The position numbers and the translations under genes were made by a program. The notes below the pieces were generated by a model, which saw nothing but the letters and a program-made list of their open reading frames with translations, was not told where the DNA came from and searched no databases. From the NCBI RefSeq assembly GCF_016653255.1, contig NZ_NHSD01000294.1:1-37000 (forward strand): DNA of 37,000 nt, written 5' to 3'. Of this stretch, positions 1-8,906 are shown piece by piece. The stretch comes from Rhodobaculum claviforme. Its GTDB lineage: Bacteria; Pseudomonadota; Alphaproteobacteria; Rhodobacterales; Rhodobacteraceae. How positions within the stretch are numbered: position 1 is the stretch's first letter; every line of letters starts with the position of its first letter.

Positions 1-20
1 CTCTGAAAGGACCCCCCGCC

Positions 21-563
21 ATGTCCCGCCTCTTGCGTGCCCTGATGATCGTTGCCCTGACCGCCGGCGTGGCCGCCTGTTCCAACCCCAACCGCTTTGG
101 CGCGGGCGGGGGCATGGGCGACACGGGCGCCTTTGACGACAGCTTCGGGCGCACCGGCATCGACGTGGCCGCGCTCGGCGATCCCAACGACCCCACCTCG
201 CGCGCGTTCTTCGAGCAGCGCATCGGCGACCGGGTGTTCTTCACCACCGACCAGAGCACCCTGTCCGAGACCGCCCGCGACACCCTGCGTGCCCAGACCC
301 GATGGCTGACCGACAACCGCGGCTATGGCATCGTCATCGAGGGCCACGCCGACGAGCGTGGCACCCGCGAGTACAACCTCGCCCTGTCCGAGCGCCGCGC
401 CAACGCGGTGCGCGAGTTCCTGGTCGCACAGGGCATCGCGCCGGGCCGCATCCGCACCGTCGGCTACGGCAAGGAGCGCCCGGTCGAGGCCTGCCCCGAG
501 GCGCGCTGCTGGGACGTCAACCGCCGTGCGGTCACCCTCGTGACCGTCGGCGCGGGCGCGTGA
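21..563 (+). CDS. pal: Peptidoglycan-associated lipoprotein Pal
   Basis: Outer-membrane lipoprotein of the Tol-Pal system, which tethers the outer membrane to peptidoglycan and helps it constrict at division. A short basic N-terminus and hydrophobic core lead to the lipobox VAAC, so Cys20 is the expected lipidated residue. A Gly/Asp-rich linker follows (about 21-60), then an OmpA-like peptidoglycan-binding domain (about 68-175) with the diagnostic GHADERGTREYN (108-119) and the SERRAN helix. The length of 180 residues is usual for the family. The ATG follows a GAAAGGA ribosome site. The stop overlaps the start of cpoB by one base (TGATG), as expected for the tol-pal-cpoB order; tolB should lie just upstream of the window. 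Identification is secure. Confidence 0.97.
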   Translation: MSRLLRALMIVALTAGVAACSNPNRFGAGGGMGDTGAFDDSFGRTGIDVAALGDPNDPTSRAFFEQRIGDRVFFTTDQSTLSETARDTLRAQTRWLTDNRGYGIVIEGHADERGTREYNLALSERRANAVREFLVAQGIAPGRIRTVGYGKERPVEACPEARCWDVNRRAVTLVTVGAGA

Positions 564-1420
564 TGGGCGGGCGCGCGCCGCGACGGGTGCGCGCCGCGGG
601 CCTGGCCGTGGTGCTGGGGCTCGGGGTGATCCTGGGCCCTGGTGCGGGCGGGGCCGAGGCCCAGACCCAGGCCCAGACCCTCGCCGATATCCGCGCCGAA
701 CTGGAGGCCGTGCGCGATGCGCTGGCGGGCTTGCAGGCCGAGCTTGCGCCGGGCGCCGGGGTGGCGGCGTCCGAGGCGGTGGCGGGGTCCGTCCTCGACC
801 GGGTCGATGCGCTGGAGCGGTCGGTGCAGCGCCTGACCGCTGCCACCGACGAGCTGGGCTTTCGCATCGATGCCGTTGTCGCCGACGGCACCAACCGCAT
901 CGGCGATATCGAGTTCCGCCTCAGCGAACTCGAAGGCGGCGACCCGGCCAGCGCGCCGCCGACCGTGCCGCTGGGCGGCGAGGGGGCCGCACCGGGCGCG
1001 GCCGCACCCGTGCCCGGCCCCGATACCCCCGCCCTCCTGGCCGGTGAGCGCGCGGCCTTCGACGCCGCCGCCGCCGCCCATGCCGCGGGTGACTGGTCCG
1101 GGGCCGTGGCCCTGCTGGACGCGTTCGCCGAGGCCTATCCGCTGGGTGTGCTGACGCCGCGGGCGCATCTGCTGCGCGCCGACGCGCTGGAGCAGATGGG
1201 CGATGCGGCGGCGGCCGCGCGGGCCTGGCTGGCGGGCTATGGCGCCGATCCCGATGGGGCGACGGCGCCCGGCGCGCTTCTGGGTCTTGGCAGCGCGCTC
1301 GCCCGCCTCGATCAGGCCGAGGAGGCGTGCATCATGCTCGACGAGGTGCTGCTGCGGTTCCCCGACAGCGCCGAGGCATCGGACGCCGACGACGCCCGCA
1401 CCGAGATCGGCTGCCCTTGA
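563..1420 (+). CDS. cpoB: Tol-Pal system protein CpoB (YbgF)
   Basis: Periplasmic coordinator of peptidoglycan synthesis and outer-membrane constriction in the Tol-Pal system. The 285-residue product has a signal peptide with probable cleavage after Ala33 (AEA before Gln34). Next comes a heptad-rich coiled-coil region (about 36-128; several Leu/Val-spaced helices), a Pro/Ala/Gly linker (about 129-160) and C-terminal TPR-like helices (about 160-285) ending in a typical FPDSAEASDA helix cap. I chose the ATG at 563 because it overlaps the pal stop as TGATG and gives a proper signal peptide; the same frame stays open upstream but there it only shadows pal. The stop overlaps the TTG start proposed for tilS. 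Function rests on the family and on gene order. Confidence 0.9.
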   Translation: MGGRAPRRVRAAGLAVVLGLGVILGPGAGGAEAQTQAQTLADIRAELEAVRDALAGLQAELAPGAGVAASEAVAGSVLDRVDALERSVQRLTAATDELGFRIDAVVADGTNRIGDIEFRLSELEGGDPASAPPTVPLGGEGAAPGAAAPVPGPDTPALLAGERAAFDAAAAAHAAGDWSGAVALLDAFAEAYPLGVLTPRAHLLRADALEQMGDAAAAARAWLAGYGADPDGATAPGALLGLGSALARLDQAEEACIMLDEVLLRFPDSAEASDADDARTEIGCP

Positions 1421-2688
1421 GCCCGGCTGCGGCGCTGGAGGGGGCGCTGGAAGGGGCGCTGAAGGGCACGCTGGAGGGGGGCGCGCCCGGCGGACTGGGG
1501 GTCGCGGTCTCGGGCGGTGGGGATTCGGTGGCGCTTCTGGTGCTGCTGGTCGATTGGGCCCGGCCGCGTGGCGTGGCGCTGCGGGTGGCGACGGTGGATC
1601 ACGGCCTGCGCCCCGAAGCCGCGGACGAGGCCACCGCCGTGGCCGGCCTGTGCGCGCGGCTCGGGGTGGCGCACGACATCCTGCACTGGGATGGGACCGC
1701 CCGGCGCGGCAACCTTCAGGATGCCGCGCGCCGGGCGCGGTTGCGGCTGCTGGCGGGGTGGGCGGCAACGCATGGGCTGTCGGCGGTCGCGCTGGGCCAC
1801 ACCCGCGACGACCAGGCGGAGACCGTGCTGATGCGGCTTGCGCGCGGGGCCGGCGTCGACGGGTTGAGCGCGATGGCCCCGGTGCGCCGCGGCGAAGGGA
1901 CGGTCTGGGTGCGCCCGCTGCTGTCGGTGGGGCGGGCTGCGCTGCGGCAGGAGCTGCGCGCGCGCGGCATCGACTGGGCCGAGGACGCGCTGAACGACGA
2001 CACCCGGTTCCTGCGCGTGCGCGCCCGGCGCGCGCTGGCCGCCCTTGGCCCCGTCGGGATCTATGCCGCCGGGCTGGCGGCGACGGCCGCGCGCATGGCC
2101 TCGGCCCGCGCGGCGCTGGAGGCGGCGACCGCGCAGGCGGCCGCGCGGCTGGCGACGCTGGAGGGGGGGGATGTGACCTTCGATCTGCCCGGCCTGATGG
2201 CGTTGCCCGAAGAAATCCGCGCGCGCCTCGTCAATGGCACGCTGCGCTGGATCGGCGCGGGTGCGTATGCCCCGCGCCGCGCCGCGCTGGCGCGCGCGGT
2301 GGGGCGTATCGCCGCAGGCCACGACGTCACGCTGGCGGGCTGCACGCTGCGGGTCCGCGACGGGGGGCTGCGGATCGGCCGGGAATGGCGCGCGGTGCGC
2401 GGCCGCTCGGTGCCGGTCGCCGGGCTGCTTGACGGGCGCTGGCGGCTGATGCCGCCCGAGGGGTGCCGCACCGAGGGGCTGCACGCGGCCCCCCTCGGAC
2501 CCGAGGGGTTGCAGGGCTGTCCGGACTGGCGGGCGACGGGCCTGCCGCGCGCGACGCTGGTGGCGGGGCCCGCGGTGTGGGCGGGACCGACGCTGGTGGC
2601 GGCGCCGCTGGCGGGGCTGCGCGATGGCTGGCGGGCGGCGACGGTCCCGGCTGCGGCGGATTTCCCCACGCTGTTCATGGCGCATTGA
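1417..2688 (+). CDS. tilS: tRNA(Ile)-lysidine synthase TilS
   Basis: Cytosolic ATP-dependent enzyme that converts C34 of tRNA-Ile(CAU) to lysidine so that it reads AUA; normally essential. The PP-loop SGGGDS lies at residues 32-37, followed by family motifs VDHGLRPEA and LGHTRDDQAETVLMRLARG, and then a weakly conserved C-terminal substrate-binding region. The start is probably the TTG at 1417, which overlaps the cpoB stop (TTGA), giving 423 residues, a normal bacterial length. No ATG lies in frame between there and the PP-loop. The N-terminus carries four 12-base repeats (Ala-Leu-Glu-Gly units). An eight-G run occurs at 2163-2170. Third in the pal-cpoB-tilS-ftsH order typical of Rhodobacterales. 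Confidence 0.93.
   Translation: MSPAAALEGALEGALKGTLEGGAPGGLGVAVSGGGDSVALLVLLVDWARPRGVALRVATVDHGLRPEAADEATAVAGLCARLGVAHDILHWDGTARRGNLQDAARRARLRLLAGWAATHGLSAVALGHTRDDQAETVLMRLARGAGVDGLSAMAPVRRGEGTVWVRPLLSVGRAALRQELRARGIDWAEDALNDDTRFLRVRARRALAALGPVGIYAAGLAATAARMASARAALEAATAQAAARLATLEGGDVTFDLPGLMALPEEIRARLVNGTLRWIGAGAYAPRRAALARAVGRIAAGHDVTLAGCTLRVRDGGLRIGREWRAVRGRSVPVAGLLDGRWRLMPPEGCRTEGLHAAPLGPEGLQGCPDWRATGLPRATLVAGPAVWAGPTLVAAPLAGLRDGWRAATVPAAADFPTLFMAH
1432..1479 (+). repeat. Four 12-bp tandem repeats in the tilS 5' end
   Basis: Four in-frame copies of a 12-base unit close to GCGCTGGAGGGG begin at 1432, 1444, 1456 and 1468. They encode ALEG, ALEG, ALKG and TLEG just before the PP-loop. Because the unit is a multiple of three, copy-number change would alter length without breaking the frame. 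Confidence 0.8.
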
Positions 2689-2712
2689 TCACGGCGGTGA
2701 TATCCTTATCTT
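2685..2712 (+). promoter_or_regulatory. Candidate sigma70-type promoter for ftsH
   Basis: A -35-like TTGATC (2685-2690) and -10-like TATCTT (2707-2712) are separated by 16 bases in the 88-base gap between tilS and ftsH. The -10 matches 4 of 6 consensus bases. The segment is unusually AT-rich for this genome, which supports a promoter. A small inverted repeat (ATCAC, GGCG, GTGAT; 2688-2701) overlaps the spacer. No clear heat-shock sigma element was recognised. A C9 tract (2746-2754) lies in the presumed leader. Prediction only. Confidence 0.35.
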
Positions 2713-2762
2713 CAAATAACACGGCGCGCCGGTCCCCCGGTCGCGCCCCCCCCCGTGCGGAT

Positions 2763-2779
2763 GGAGGAGAGCCACCTTG
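2763..2779 (+). promoter_or_regulatory. Ribosome-binding site that fixes a TTG start for ftsH
   Basis: GGAGGAG at 2763-2769 sits seven bases before TTG (2777-2779). No ATG or GTG in the ftsH frame gives a full first transmembrane segment, so the strong Shine-Dalgarno decides the start. Confidence 0.8.
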
Positions 2780-4687
2780 GGCAACCTGCGCAACATCGCG
2801 TTCTGGGTCGTGCTGTTTCTGTTGATGCTGGCGCTGTTCAACCTGTTCAGCAACGGCCAGAACACCAGCTCGGCCCGATCGATCGCCTATTCCGAGTTCC
2901 TGCAGCGCGTCGATGGCGGGCAGGTGTCCCAGGTCACCCTCGACGGTGAGCGGGTCATGTTCCGTGGCACCGACGGTCAGCAGTTCGCCACCGTCCGTCC
3001 CGAAGGCACCGACCTGACCGACCGGCTGATGGCCGCCGATGTCGCGGTGGAGGTGCGCCCGCAGCAATCCTCCGGCTTCCTGTCGGCGCTGGGCCTGTGG
3101 CTGCCGTTCCTGCTGCTGATCGGCGTGTGGATCTACTTCATGAACCGCATGCAGGGCGGCGGACGCGGCGGCGCGATGGGCTTTGGCAAGTCCAAGGCCA
3201 AGCTGCTGACGGAAAAGCACGGCAAGGTCACCTTTGACGACGTCGCCGGCATCGACGAGGCCAAGGACGAGCTGGAGGAGATCGTGGAATTCCTGCGCGA
3301 CCCGCAGAAATTCTCGCGGCTCGGCGGCAAGATCCCCAAGGGCGCGCTTCTGGTCGGCCCTCCGGGGACCGGCAAGACGCTGCTCGCGCGTGCCATCGCC
3401 GGTGAGGCGGGGGTTCCGTTCTTCACCATCTCGGGCTCCGACTTCGTCGAGATGTTCGTGGGTGTGGGTGCCTCCCGCGTGCGTGACATGTTCGAGCAGG
3501 CCAAGAAGAACGCCCCCTGCATCGTCTTCATCGACGAAATCGATGCGGTGGGCCGCTCGCGCGGCGCAGGCTACGGCGGCGGCAACGATGAGCGTGAACA
3601 GACCCTCAACCAGCTTCTGGTGGAGATGGACGGGTTCGAGGCCAACGAGGGCATCATCATCATCGCGGCCACCAACCGGCCCGACGTGCTGGACCCCGCG
3701 CTGCTGCGTCCCGGCCGCTTCGACCGCCAGGTCCAGGTGCCGAACCCCGACATCAAGGGGCGCGAGCGCATCCTGGGCGTGCACGCCCGCAAGGTCCCGC
3801 TGGGCCCGAACGTGGACCTGCGCATCATCGCGCGCGGCACGCCGGGGTTCTCGGGCGCCGATCTGGCGAACCTCGTGAACGAGGCCGCGCTGATGGCCGC
3901 CCGCAAGGGCCGTCGCTTTGTCGTCATGGACGATTTCGAGAGCGCCAAGGACAAGGTGATGATGGGCGCCGAGCGTCGGTCGATGGTGATGAGCGAGGAT
4001 GAAAAGAAGCTCACCGCCTATCACGAGGCCGGCCATGCCATCGTCGGCATGAACGTCCCGCAGCACGACCCGATCCACAAGGCCACGATCATCCCCCGTG
4101 GCCGGGCGCTGGGTCTGGTGCTGTCGCTGCCCGAGCGTGACCAGCTCAGCGTGACCTACACCAAGTACAAGTCCAAGATCTGCATGGCGATGGGCGGCAA
4201 GGTCGCCGAGGAGCTGATCTTCGGCAAGGAAAACGTGACCTCGGGCGCGGCCTCGGACATCCAACAGGTGTCCAAGATCGCGCGGGCCATGGTGCAGCAG
4301 TTCGGCTTCTCCGACCAGCTGGGCAACATCGACTACGCCAACGAGCAGCAAAGCTACCTCGGGGCCTATCAGGGGCCGTCCAGCATCTCGTCCGACACGC
4401 AGAAGATGATCGACGCGGAGGTCCGCAAGATCGTCGACGAGGGGTATGAGAACGCCAAGCGCATCCTGACGGAAAAGATGGATGACCTGCACCGTCTTGC
4501 GCAGGGCCTGCTGGAGTACGAGACGCTGACCGGTACCGACATCAAGCGCGTCATCGCGGGCGAGAAGCTGGGCCGTGACGACGACGACGAGGCGCCGACG
4601 CTGCCCGGCGGCAGCGTGACGGCGATCCCCAAGACGACCAAGGGCAAGCCGTCCTCGGACGGGGGCATGGCGCCCGATCCGGCCTGA
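2777..4687 (+). CDS. ftsH: ATP-dependent zinc metalloprotease FtsH
   Basis: Membrane-anchored AAA+ protease that degrades misfolded membrane proteins and short-lived cytosolic regulators; works as a hexamer at the inner membrane. The 636-residue product has a first membrane helix (about 7-24), a short periplasmic domain (about 28-100) and a second helix (about 104-122). The AAA+ module has Walker A GPPGTGKT (194-201), pore loop MFVGVG (226-231) and Walker B IVFIDEID (249-256), followed by the second region of homology (about 298-316). The M41 zinc motif is HEAGH (416-420), with a downstream [10 protein letters not shown] segment that supplies the third ligand. Length and motifs are canonical. 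It begins with TTG behind a strong ribosome site and ends just before an intrinsic terminator, so it closes the transcription unit. Confidence 0.98.
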   Translation: MGNLRNIAFWVVLFLLMLALFNLFSNGQNTSSARSIAYSEFLQRVDGGQVSQVTLDGERVMFRGTDGQQFATVRPEGTDLTDRLMAADVAVEVRPQQSSGFLSALGLWLPFLLLIGVWIYFMNRMQGGGRGGAMGFGKSKAKLLTEKHGKVTFDDVAGIDEAKDELEEIVEFLRDPQKFSRLGGKIPKGALLVGPPGTGKTLLARAIAGEAGVPFFTISGSDFVEMFVGVGASRVRDMFEQAKKNAPCIVFIDEIDAVGRSRGAGYGGGNDEREQTLNQLLVEMDGFEANEGIIIIAATNRPDVLDPALLRPGRFDRQVQVPNPDIKGRERILGVHARKVPLGPNVDLRIIARGTPGFSGADLANLVNEAALMAARKGRRFVVMDDFESAKDKVMMGAERRSMVMSEDEKKLTAYHEAGHAIVGMNVPQHDPIHKATIIPRGRALGLVLSLPERDQLSVTYTKYKSKICMAMGGKVAEELIFGKENVTSGAASDIQQVSKIARAMVQQFGFSDQLGNIDYANEQQSYLGAYQGPSSISSDTQKMIDAEVRKIVDEGYENAKRILTEKMDDLHRLAQGLLEYETLTGTDIKRVIAGEKLGRDDDDEAPTLPGGSVTAIPKTTKGKPSSDGGMAPDPA

Positions 4688-4713
4688 TCCCTGCGGGGAT
4701 GCACGACACAGGA

Positions 4714-4743
4714 CCCCCGGTGCCGCGGCACCGGGGGTTTTTT
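4714..4743 (+). terminator. Intrinsic terminator after ftsH
   Basis: A perfect 11-bp GC-rich stem (4714-4724 with 4727-4737, tip CGCG) is followed at once by six T residues (4738-4743), 26 bases after the ftsH stop. Textbook rho-independent terminator. Confidence 0.92.
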
Positions 4744-4849
4744 CTTGCCCGTACGACCGGGTGCGGCAAATGTCGCCCGATGCCCCCTGCGGGTCTTGCG
4801 CCCGGGCGGCAGGCCCGCCAAAACCCCCCCGACAGCGAGGACCATGCCC

Positions 4850-6541
4850 ATGTCCGTATCCGCACCGACCCACCGCAGCGACATCGAGATCGCCCGCGCC
4901 GCCGCCAAGCGCCCGATCACCGAGATCGGCGCCACCCTCGGCATCCCGGCCGACGCGCTGGTCCCCTATGGCCACGACAAGGCCAAGGTTTCGCAGGGGT
5001 TCATCGCGGGGCTGGCCGATCGGCCGCGCGGGCGGCTGGTGCTGGTCACCGCCATCAACCCGACGCCTGCGGGCGAGGGCAAGACGACCACCACCGTGGG
5101 CCTTGGCGACGGGCTGGCGCGCATCGGCAAGCGCGCGGCGGTGTGCATCCGCGAGGCCTCGCTCGGCCCCAACTTCGGCATGAAGGGCGGGGCGGCGGGC
5201 GGCGGCATGGCCCAGGTCGTGCCGATGGAGGACATGAACCTCCACTTCACCGGCGATTTCCACGCGATCACTTCGGCGCACAACCTGCTGTCAGCGATGA
5301 TCGACAACCACATCTATTGGGGCAACGCGCTGGAGATCGACGACCGCCGCATCGTCTGGCGGCGGGTGATGGACATGAACGACCGCGCGCTGCGCGATGT
5401 GGTGGTGGGGCTGGGGGGCGTGTCCAACGGATTTGCGCGCCAGACAGGGTTCGACATCACGGTGGCGTCCGAGGTCATGGCCTGCCTGTGCCTCGCGCGC
5501 GATCTGGACGACCTGCAGCGGCGGCTGGGCGACATCATCGTGGCCTATCGGCGCGACCGCACGCCGGTGCATGCGCGCGACCTGAAGGCCGACGGCGCGA
5601 TGACGGTGCTGTTGCGCGACGCGATGCAGCCCAACCTGGTGCAGACGCTGGAGCATACCCCGGCCTTTGTGCACGGCGGGCCGTTCGCCAACATCGCGCA
5701 TGGCTGCAACTCGGTCATTGCCACCGACAGCGCGCTGCGGCTGGCCGACATCGTGGTGACCGAGGCGGGCTTCGGCGCGGATCTGGGGGCCGAGAAGTTC
5801 TTTGACATCAAGTGCCGCAAGGCCGGCCTGTCGCCCGACGTGGCGGTGATCGTCGCCACCGTGCGCGCGCTCAAGATGAACGGCGGGGTCGCCCGCGCCG
5901 ATCTGGGGGCCGAGGACGTGGCGGCGGTGCGCGCGGGCTCGGTCAACCTTGCGCGTCACATCGCCAATGTGCGCGGCTTCGGCGTGCCGGTGGTGGTGGC
6001 GATCAACCACTTCGCCGGCGACTCGGAGGCCGAGATCGCTGCCGTGCACGCCGCCGCCGCCGACGCCGGGGCGGAGGCGTTCGTCTGCCGCCACTGGGCC
6101 GAAGGCTCGGCCGGGATCGAGGCGCTGGCCAGCCGCGTGGCGGAACTGGCGGACGCGGACGCGGCGCGGTTCACCCCGCTTTATCCCGACGACATGGGCC
6201 TGATGGCCAAGATCGAAACCATCGCGACCCGCATCTACCACGCGGGCGAGGTCGTGGCCGACGCCCGCGTGCGCGAGCAGCTGGCCACCTGGGAGGCGGC
6301 GGGCCACGGCCATTTGCCGATCTGCATGGCCAAGACGCAGTATTCGTTCTCGGCCGATCCCGCCTTGCGCGGCGCGCCCTCGGGCCACAGCCTGCCGGTG
6401 CGCGAGGTGCGCCTGTCGGCCGGGGCGGGCTTTGTCGTCGCCATCTGCGGCGAAATCATGACCATGCCGGGCCTGCCGCGGGTTCCGGCCGCCGAAGGCA
6501 TCCGACTGGACGCCGCGGGCCAGGTTGAGGGGCTGTTCTGA
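4850..6541 (+). CDS. fhs: Formate-tetrahydrofolate ligase
   Basis: ATP-dependent 10-formyl-THF synthetase; charges formate onto THF in the cytosol for purine and methionyl-tRNA formylation or for C1 assimilation. The ATP-binding motif [11 protein letters not shown] is at residues 71-81 and the family signature [14 protein letters not shown] at about 110-123, followed by [12 protein letters not shown]. The C-terminal part ends with the conserved [13 protein letters not shown] segment. Starting at 4850 gives 563 residues, the normal length; ATG 4844 in the same frame is only three bases from the GCGAGG ribosome site, whereas 4850 has nine, so I prefer 4850. An ftsH terminator precedes the gene. 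The chorismate mutase gene follows three bases after the stop and then folD, suggesting a C1-folate operon. Confidence 0.97.
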   Translation: MSVSAPTHRSDIEIARAAAKRPITEIGATLGIPADALVPYGHDKAKVSQGFIAGLADRPRGRLVLVTAINPTPAGEGKTTTTVGLGDGLARIGKRAAVCIREASLGPNFGMKGGAAGGGMAQVVPMEDMNLHFTGDFHAITSAHNLLSAMIDNHIYWGNALEIDDRRIVWRRVMDMNDRALRDVVVGLGGVSNGFARQTGFDITVASEVMACLCLARDLDDLQRRLGDIIVAYRRDRTPVHARDLKADGAMTVLLRDAMQPNLVQTLEHTPAFVHGGPFANIAHGCNSVIATDSALRLADIVVTEAGFGADLGAEKFFDIKCRKAGLSPDVAVIVATVRALKMNGGVARADLGAEDVAAVRAGSVNLARHIANVRGFGVPVVVAINHFAGDSEAEIAAVHAAAADAGAEAFVCRHWAEGSAGIEALASRVAELADADAARFTPLYPDDMGLMAKIETIATRIYHAGEVVADARVREQLATWEAAGHGHLPICMAKTQYSFSADPALRGAPSGHSLPVREVRLSAGAGFVVAICGEIMTMPGLPRVPAAEGIRLDAAGQVEGLF

Positions 6542-6544
6542 GCC

Positions 6545-6862
6545 ATGTCTGATCGTCGACCCGAAGACTGCCGAGACATGCCCGAGCTGCGGGCGCTGAT
6601 CGACACGCTGGACGCCGAACTGGTGGCACAATTGGCCCTGCGGGCGCGCTGCATCGACCGCGCGGTGCAGATCAAGCGCGGCGTGGGCTTGCCCGCGCGC
6701 ATCCCCGCGCGGGTCGAGGATGTGGTCACCAAGGTCCGCGCCCGGGCCGAGGTCGAGGGGCTGGATCCCGACCTGGTCGAGGCACTGTGGCGCAGGCTGA
6801 TCGAATGGTCCATCGCACGCGAGGAACGCACGCTCGGAGGTTCGGATGACCACACTCCTTGA
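6545..6862 (+). CDS. Chorismate mutase (AroQ class), PchB-like
   Basis: A 105-residue all-helical AroQ-fold protein. The class catalyses chorismate to prephenate; the related PchB type can also act as isochorismate-pyruvate lyase. The helix-1 pattern [20 protein letters not shown] has the expected Arg16, with Arg33/Arg35 and Lys44 in register with the E. coli mutase active-site Arg/Arg/Lys. The last helix has WSIAREE, where E. coli has a Ser and a Gln. The segment [19 protein letters not shown] resembles the PchB branch. It starts three bases after fhs and overlaps folD by 17 bases, so it is almost certainly co-expressed with the two folate enzymes; the metabolic reason is not obvious. Fold assignment is good; exact activity is uncertain. 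Confidence 0.82.
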   Translation: MSDRRPEDCRDMPELRALIDTLDAELVAQLALRARCIDRAVQIKRGVGLPARIPARVEDVVTKVRARAEVEGLDPDLVEALWRRLIEWSIAREERTLGGSDDHTP

Positions 6863-7736
6863 TGGCAAGGCCTTTGCCGCCCGGCTCCGGCTCCGGGTGG
6901 CCGAGGCGGTGACCGAGCTGACGGCGGCGGGCGGCCCGGTGCCTGGCCTGGCCGTCGTCCTGGTGGGCGAGGACGCCGCAAGCCAGGTCTATGTCCGGTC
7001 CAAGGGGCGGGCGACGCGCGAGGCCGGGATGGCCAGCTTCGAGCACCGCCTGCCGGTCGACACTCCGCAATCGGTGCTGATGGCGCTGATCGCCCGGCTG
7101 AATGTCGATCCGACCGTGCACGGGATCCTCGTGCAATTGCCGCTGCCGGAGCAGATGGACACGGCGGCGGTGATTGCGGCGATCGATCCGGCCAAGGATG
7201 TGGATGGCTTCCACATCTCGAACGTGGGGCTGCTGGCAACCGGGGGCCGGGCGATGGTGCCGTGCACCCCGCTGGGCTGCCTGATGCTGCTGCGCGGGGC
7301 GCTGGGGTCGCTGCGGGGGCTGGACGCGGTTGTTCTGGGCCGGTCGAACATCGTGGGCAAGCCGATGGCGCAGCTTCTGCTGGCCGAGGATTGCACGGTG
7401 ACGGTGGCGCATTCGCGCACGCGCAACCTGGCCGATCTGTGCCGCCGGGCCGATATCCTTGTCGCCGCCGTCGGGCGCCCGGGCATGGTGCCGGGCGACT
7501 GGATCAAGCCGGGGGCCACGGTGATCGACGTCGGTATCAACCGCGTGTCCGACGGGCAGGGCGGCAGCCGCCTTGTGGGCGACGTGGATTTCGACACTGC
7601 CGCCTCGGTGGCGGGGGCGATCACCCCCGTGCCCGGCGGGGTGGGGCCCATGACCATCGCCTGTCTTCTGGCCAACACCGTCACCGCCGCCGCGCGCGCA
7701 TCAGACCTGCCGGAGCCGGCCGGGCTCGGCCTCTAG
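6846..7736 (+). CDS. folD: Bifunctional methylene-THF dehydrogenase/methenyl-THF cyclohydrolase FolD
   Basis: NADP-dependent interconversion of 5,10-methylene-THF and 10-formyl-THF through methenyl-THF, the step next to Fhs. The conserved active-site segment YVRSK has Tyr49 and Lys53. The [11 protein letters not shown] motif, the nucleotide-binding segment [15 protein letters not shown] and the C-terminal signature [15 protein letters not shown] are all intact. The length of 296 residues is typical. The ATG at 6846 is preceded by GGAGG with five-base spacing, inside the end of the chorismate mutase gene. The stop is 19 bases from the convergent cheD stop; the gap contains a perfect 12-base palindrome. 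Confidence 0.97.
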   Translation: MTTLLDGKAFAARLRLRVAEAVTELTAAGGPVPGLAVVLVGEDAASQVYVRSKGRATREAGMASFEHRLPVDTPQSVLMALIARLNVDPTVHGILVQLPLPEQMDTAAVIAAIDPAKDVDGFHISNVGLLATGGRAMVPCTPLGCLMLLRGALGSLRGLDAVVLGRSNIVGKPMAQLLLAEDCTVTVAHSRTRNLADLCRRADILVAAVGRPGMVPGDWIKPGATVIDVGINRVSDGQGGSRLVGDVDFDTAASVAGAITPVPGGVGPMTIACLLANTVTAAARASDLPEPAGLGL

Positions 7737-7741
7737 CGCCG

Positions 7742-7753
7742 GCGCCCGGGCGC
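7742..7753. repeat. 12-bp palindrome between convergent folD and cheD
   Basis: GCGCCCGGGCGC is a perfect palindrome filling most of the 19-base gap between two convergent stops. It could help terminate both operons, but there is no T-run on either side and the DNA is GC-rich, so this is weak. Confidence 0.35.
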
Positions 7754-7755
7754 GC

Positions 7756-8286
7756 TCAGAAGAACAGATCGGGCTCACCCTCCGGCACCGGGGGCGGCGG
7801 CGGCGCGGTCATGAGCGGCGCCTTCGGCAGCAGCATGAGCTGCGCGTGGCCCGTGTGCGGCCAGTAGCGCAGCTTGCGCGCATGCACGCCGCCGACGTCC
7901 CGCGCGACACAGGGGATGCCCTCGTTCTCCAGAAACCAGAAGGCGAACTTGGCGTTCAACGCGCCGATCGGCAGGCGCGATCCGGTGGCGTTGGCGCCGC
8001 CAAAGACCTTGGCCTCCAGCCGGCCGGCGCGCCCACCGGCCTTGATCACGGCATTGATCAGCAACTCCATCGCGTTGATGCCGTAGCGCGCCTCGCCCTT
8101 GTTGCGGCTGGGGTCGCCCGGCAGAAGGAAGTGGTTCATGCCCCCCACCCCCGCGCGCCGGTCATGCAGGCAGATAGAGATGCACGATCCCAGGACCGTC
8201 GTCAGGACGTCCTGCGGGCCGGTGGCGACATGGTGCGCGCCCTGGATGACGGGGTGCACCCGCGGCTGTGACGGCGCGCCCATCAT
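7756..8286 (-). CDS. cheD: Chemoreceptor glutamine deamidase CheD
   Basis: Deamidates Gln side chains on methyl-accepting chemotaxis proteins and, in some systems, binds CheC. The papain-like catalytic pair is visible as Cys35 in TTVLGSCISICLHD and His52 in GGMNHFLLP, with the conserved YGINAMELLINA and KVFGGANAT segments. It has 176 residues, with a Pro-rich C-terminal tail (about 160-172). The ATG at 8286 overlaps the cheB stop as ATGA, so it is translationally coupled and last in the che operon. No cheC is in the window. Confidence 0.94.
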   Translation of the reverse strand: MMGAPSQPRVHPVIQGAHHVATGPQDVLTTVLGSCISICLHDRRAGVGGMNHFLLPGDPSRNKGEARYGINAMELLINAVIKAGGRAGRLEAKVFGGANATGSRLPIGALNAKFAFWFLENEGIPCVARDVGGVHARKLRYWPHTGHAQLMLLPKAPLMTAPPPPPVPEGEPDLFF

Positions 8287-8906
8287 GGCGCCCGCGACGC
8301 CGGGGCGCCCTGCGTGGCAAAGGCCAGAAGCGCCTCGGCGATCCGGGCGGGGGGCAGCGACACCATGGCGCCGCCTAGGGCCACCGCCGCCCGCGGCATG
8401 CCATAGACGGTGCAGCTGGCCTCGTCCTGGGCGATGGTGAAGCCGCCGGCATCGCGGATCGCGCGCAGGCCCGCCGCACCATCGCTGCCCATGCCGCTGA
8501 GCAGCGCCGCCCCGACCGGCCGACGCAGCCGCGCGGCGGAGTGGAACAGCACATCCACCGACGGCCGGTGGCCACTGCGCGGCGCCCCCTCCAGCAGGCG
8601 GCAGGTCAGGCCCGCCGGATCGATTTGCAGATGCGCCTCGGCCCCGGGGGCGAAATAGATCGTCCCGCGCCGCAGCCGCATGCCGTCACCGGCCTCCACC
8701 ACCCGCGCCCGGCACAGCCCGTCCAGCCGCCGCACCAGCCCTTCGGTGAAACGACCGATGATGTGCTGCACCACCAGTGTCGGCGGGCAGTCCGCAGGCA
8801 GCTCCGGCAGGATGCGATCGAGCACGGTGATCCCCCCCGTGGAGGCCCCCAGGCACAGGATGGCCCGCACCGCGCCCTCGGGCGCCGATGGTGCTGGCGC
8901 GGTCAC
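8283..8906 (-). CDS. cheB: CheB methylesterase domain protein lacking a receiver domain
   Basis: Removes methyl esters from receptor glutamates during adaptation. The 207-residue product is only the CheB catalytic domain: Ser22 in LGASTGG, His48 in VVQHI and Asp142 in LLSGMGSDGA form the catalytic triad with spacing (26 and 94) close to that of full-length CheB. The usual N-terminal receiver domain is absent. Instead a separate CheY gene lies directly upstream, overlapping by four bases (GTGA: the cheB start is GTG at 8906). The two proteins together (128 plus 207 residues) approach normal CheB length. How the esterase is controlled by phosphorylation is therefore open. It overlaps cheD by ATGA. 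Confidence 0.9.
   Translation of the reverse strand: MTAPAPSAPEGAVRAILCLGASTGGITVLDRILPELPADCPPTLVVQHIIGRFTEGLVRRLDGLCRARVVEAGDGMRLRRGTIYFAPGAEAHLQIDPAGLTCRLLEGAPRSGHRPSVDVLFHSAARLRRPVGAALLSGMGSDGAAGLRAIRDAGGFTIAQDEASCTVYGMPRAAVALGGAMVSLPPARIAEALLAFATQGAPASRAP

Noticed and set aside
2163-2170. G8 run in tilS as a phase-variation switch
   Set aside because: TilS is normally essential and long G runs are expected at this base composition; no supporting evidence.
4688-4849. Riboswitch (for example THF-responsive) before fhs
   Set aside because: Apart from the ftsH terminator I could not find a conserved aptamer-like fold or a second terminator near the fhs start.
2675-5281. Long open frame (868 codons) on the minus strand opposite ftsH and the start of fhs
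   Set aside because: Rich in His/Arg/Gln/Gly with no domain; FtsH and Fhs on the other strand are certain. High GC removes stop codons from the antisense frame.
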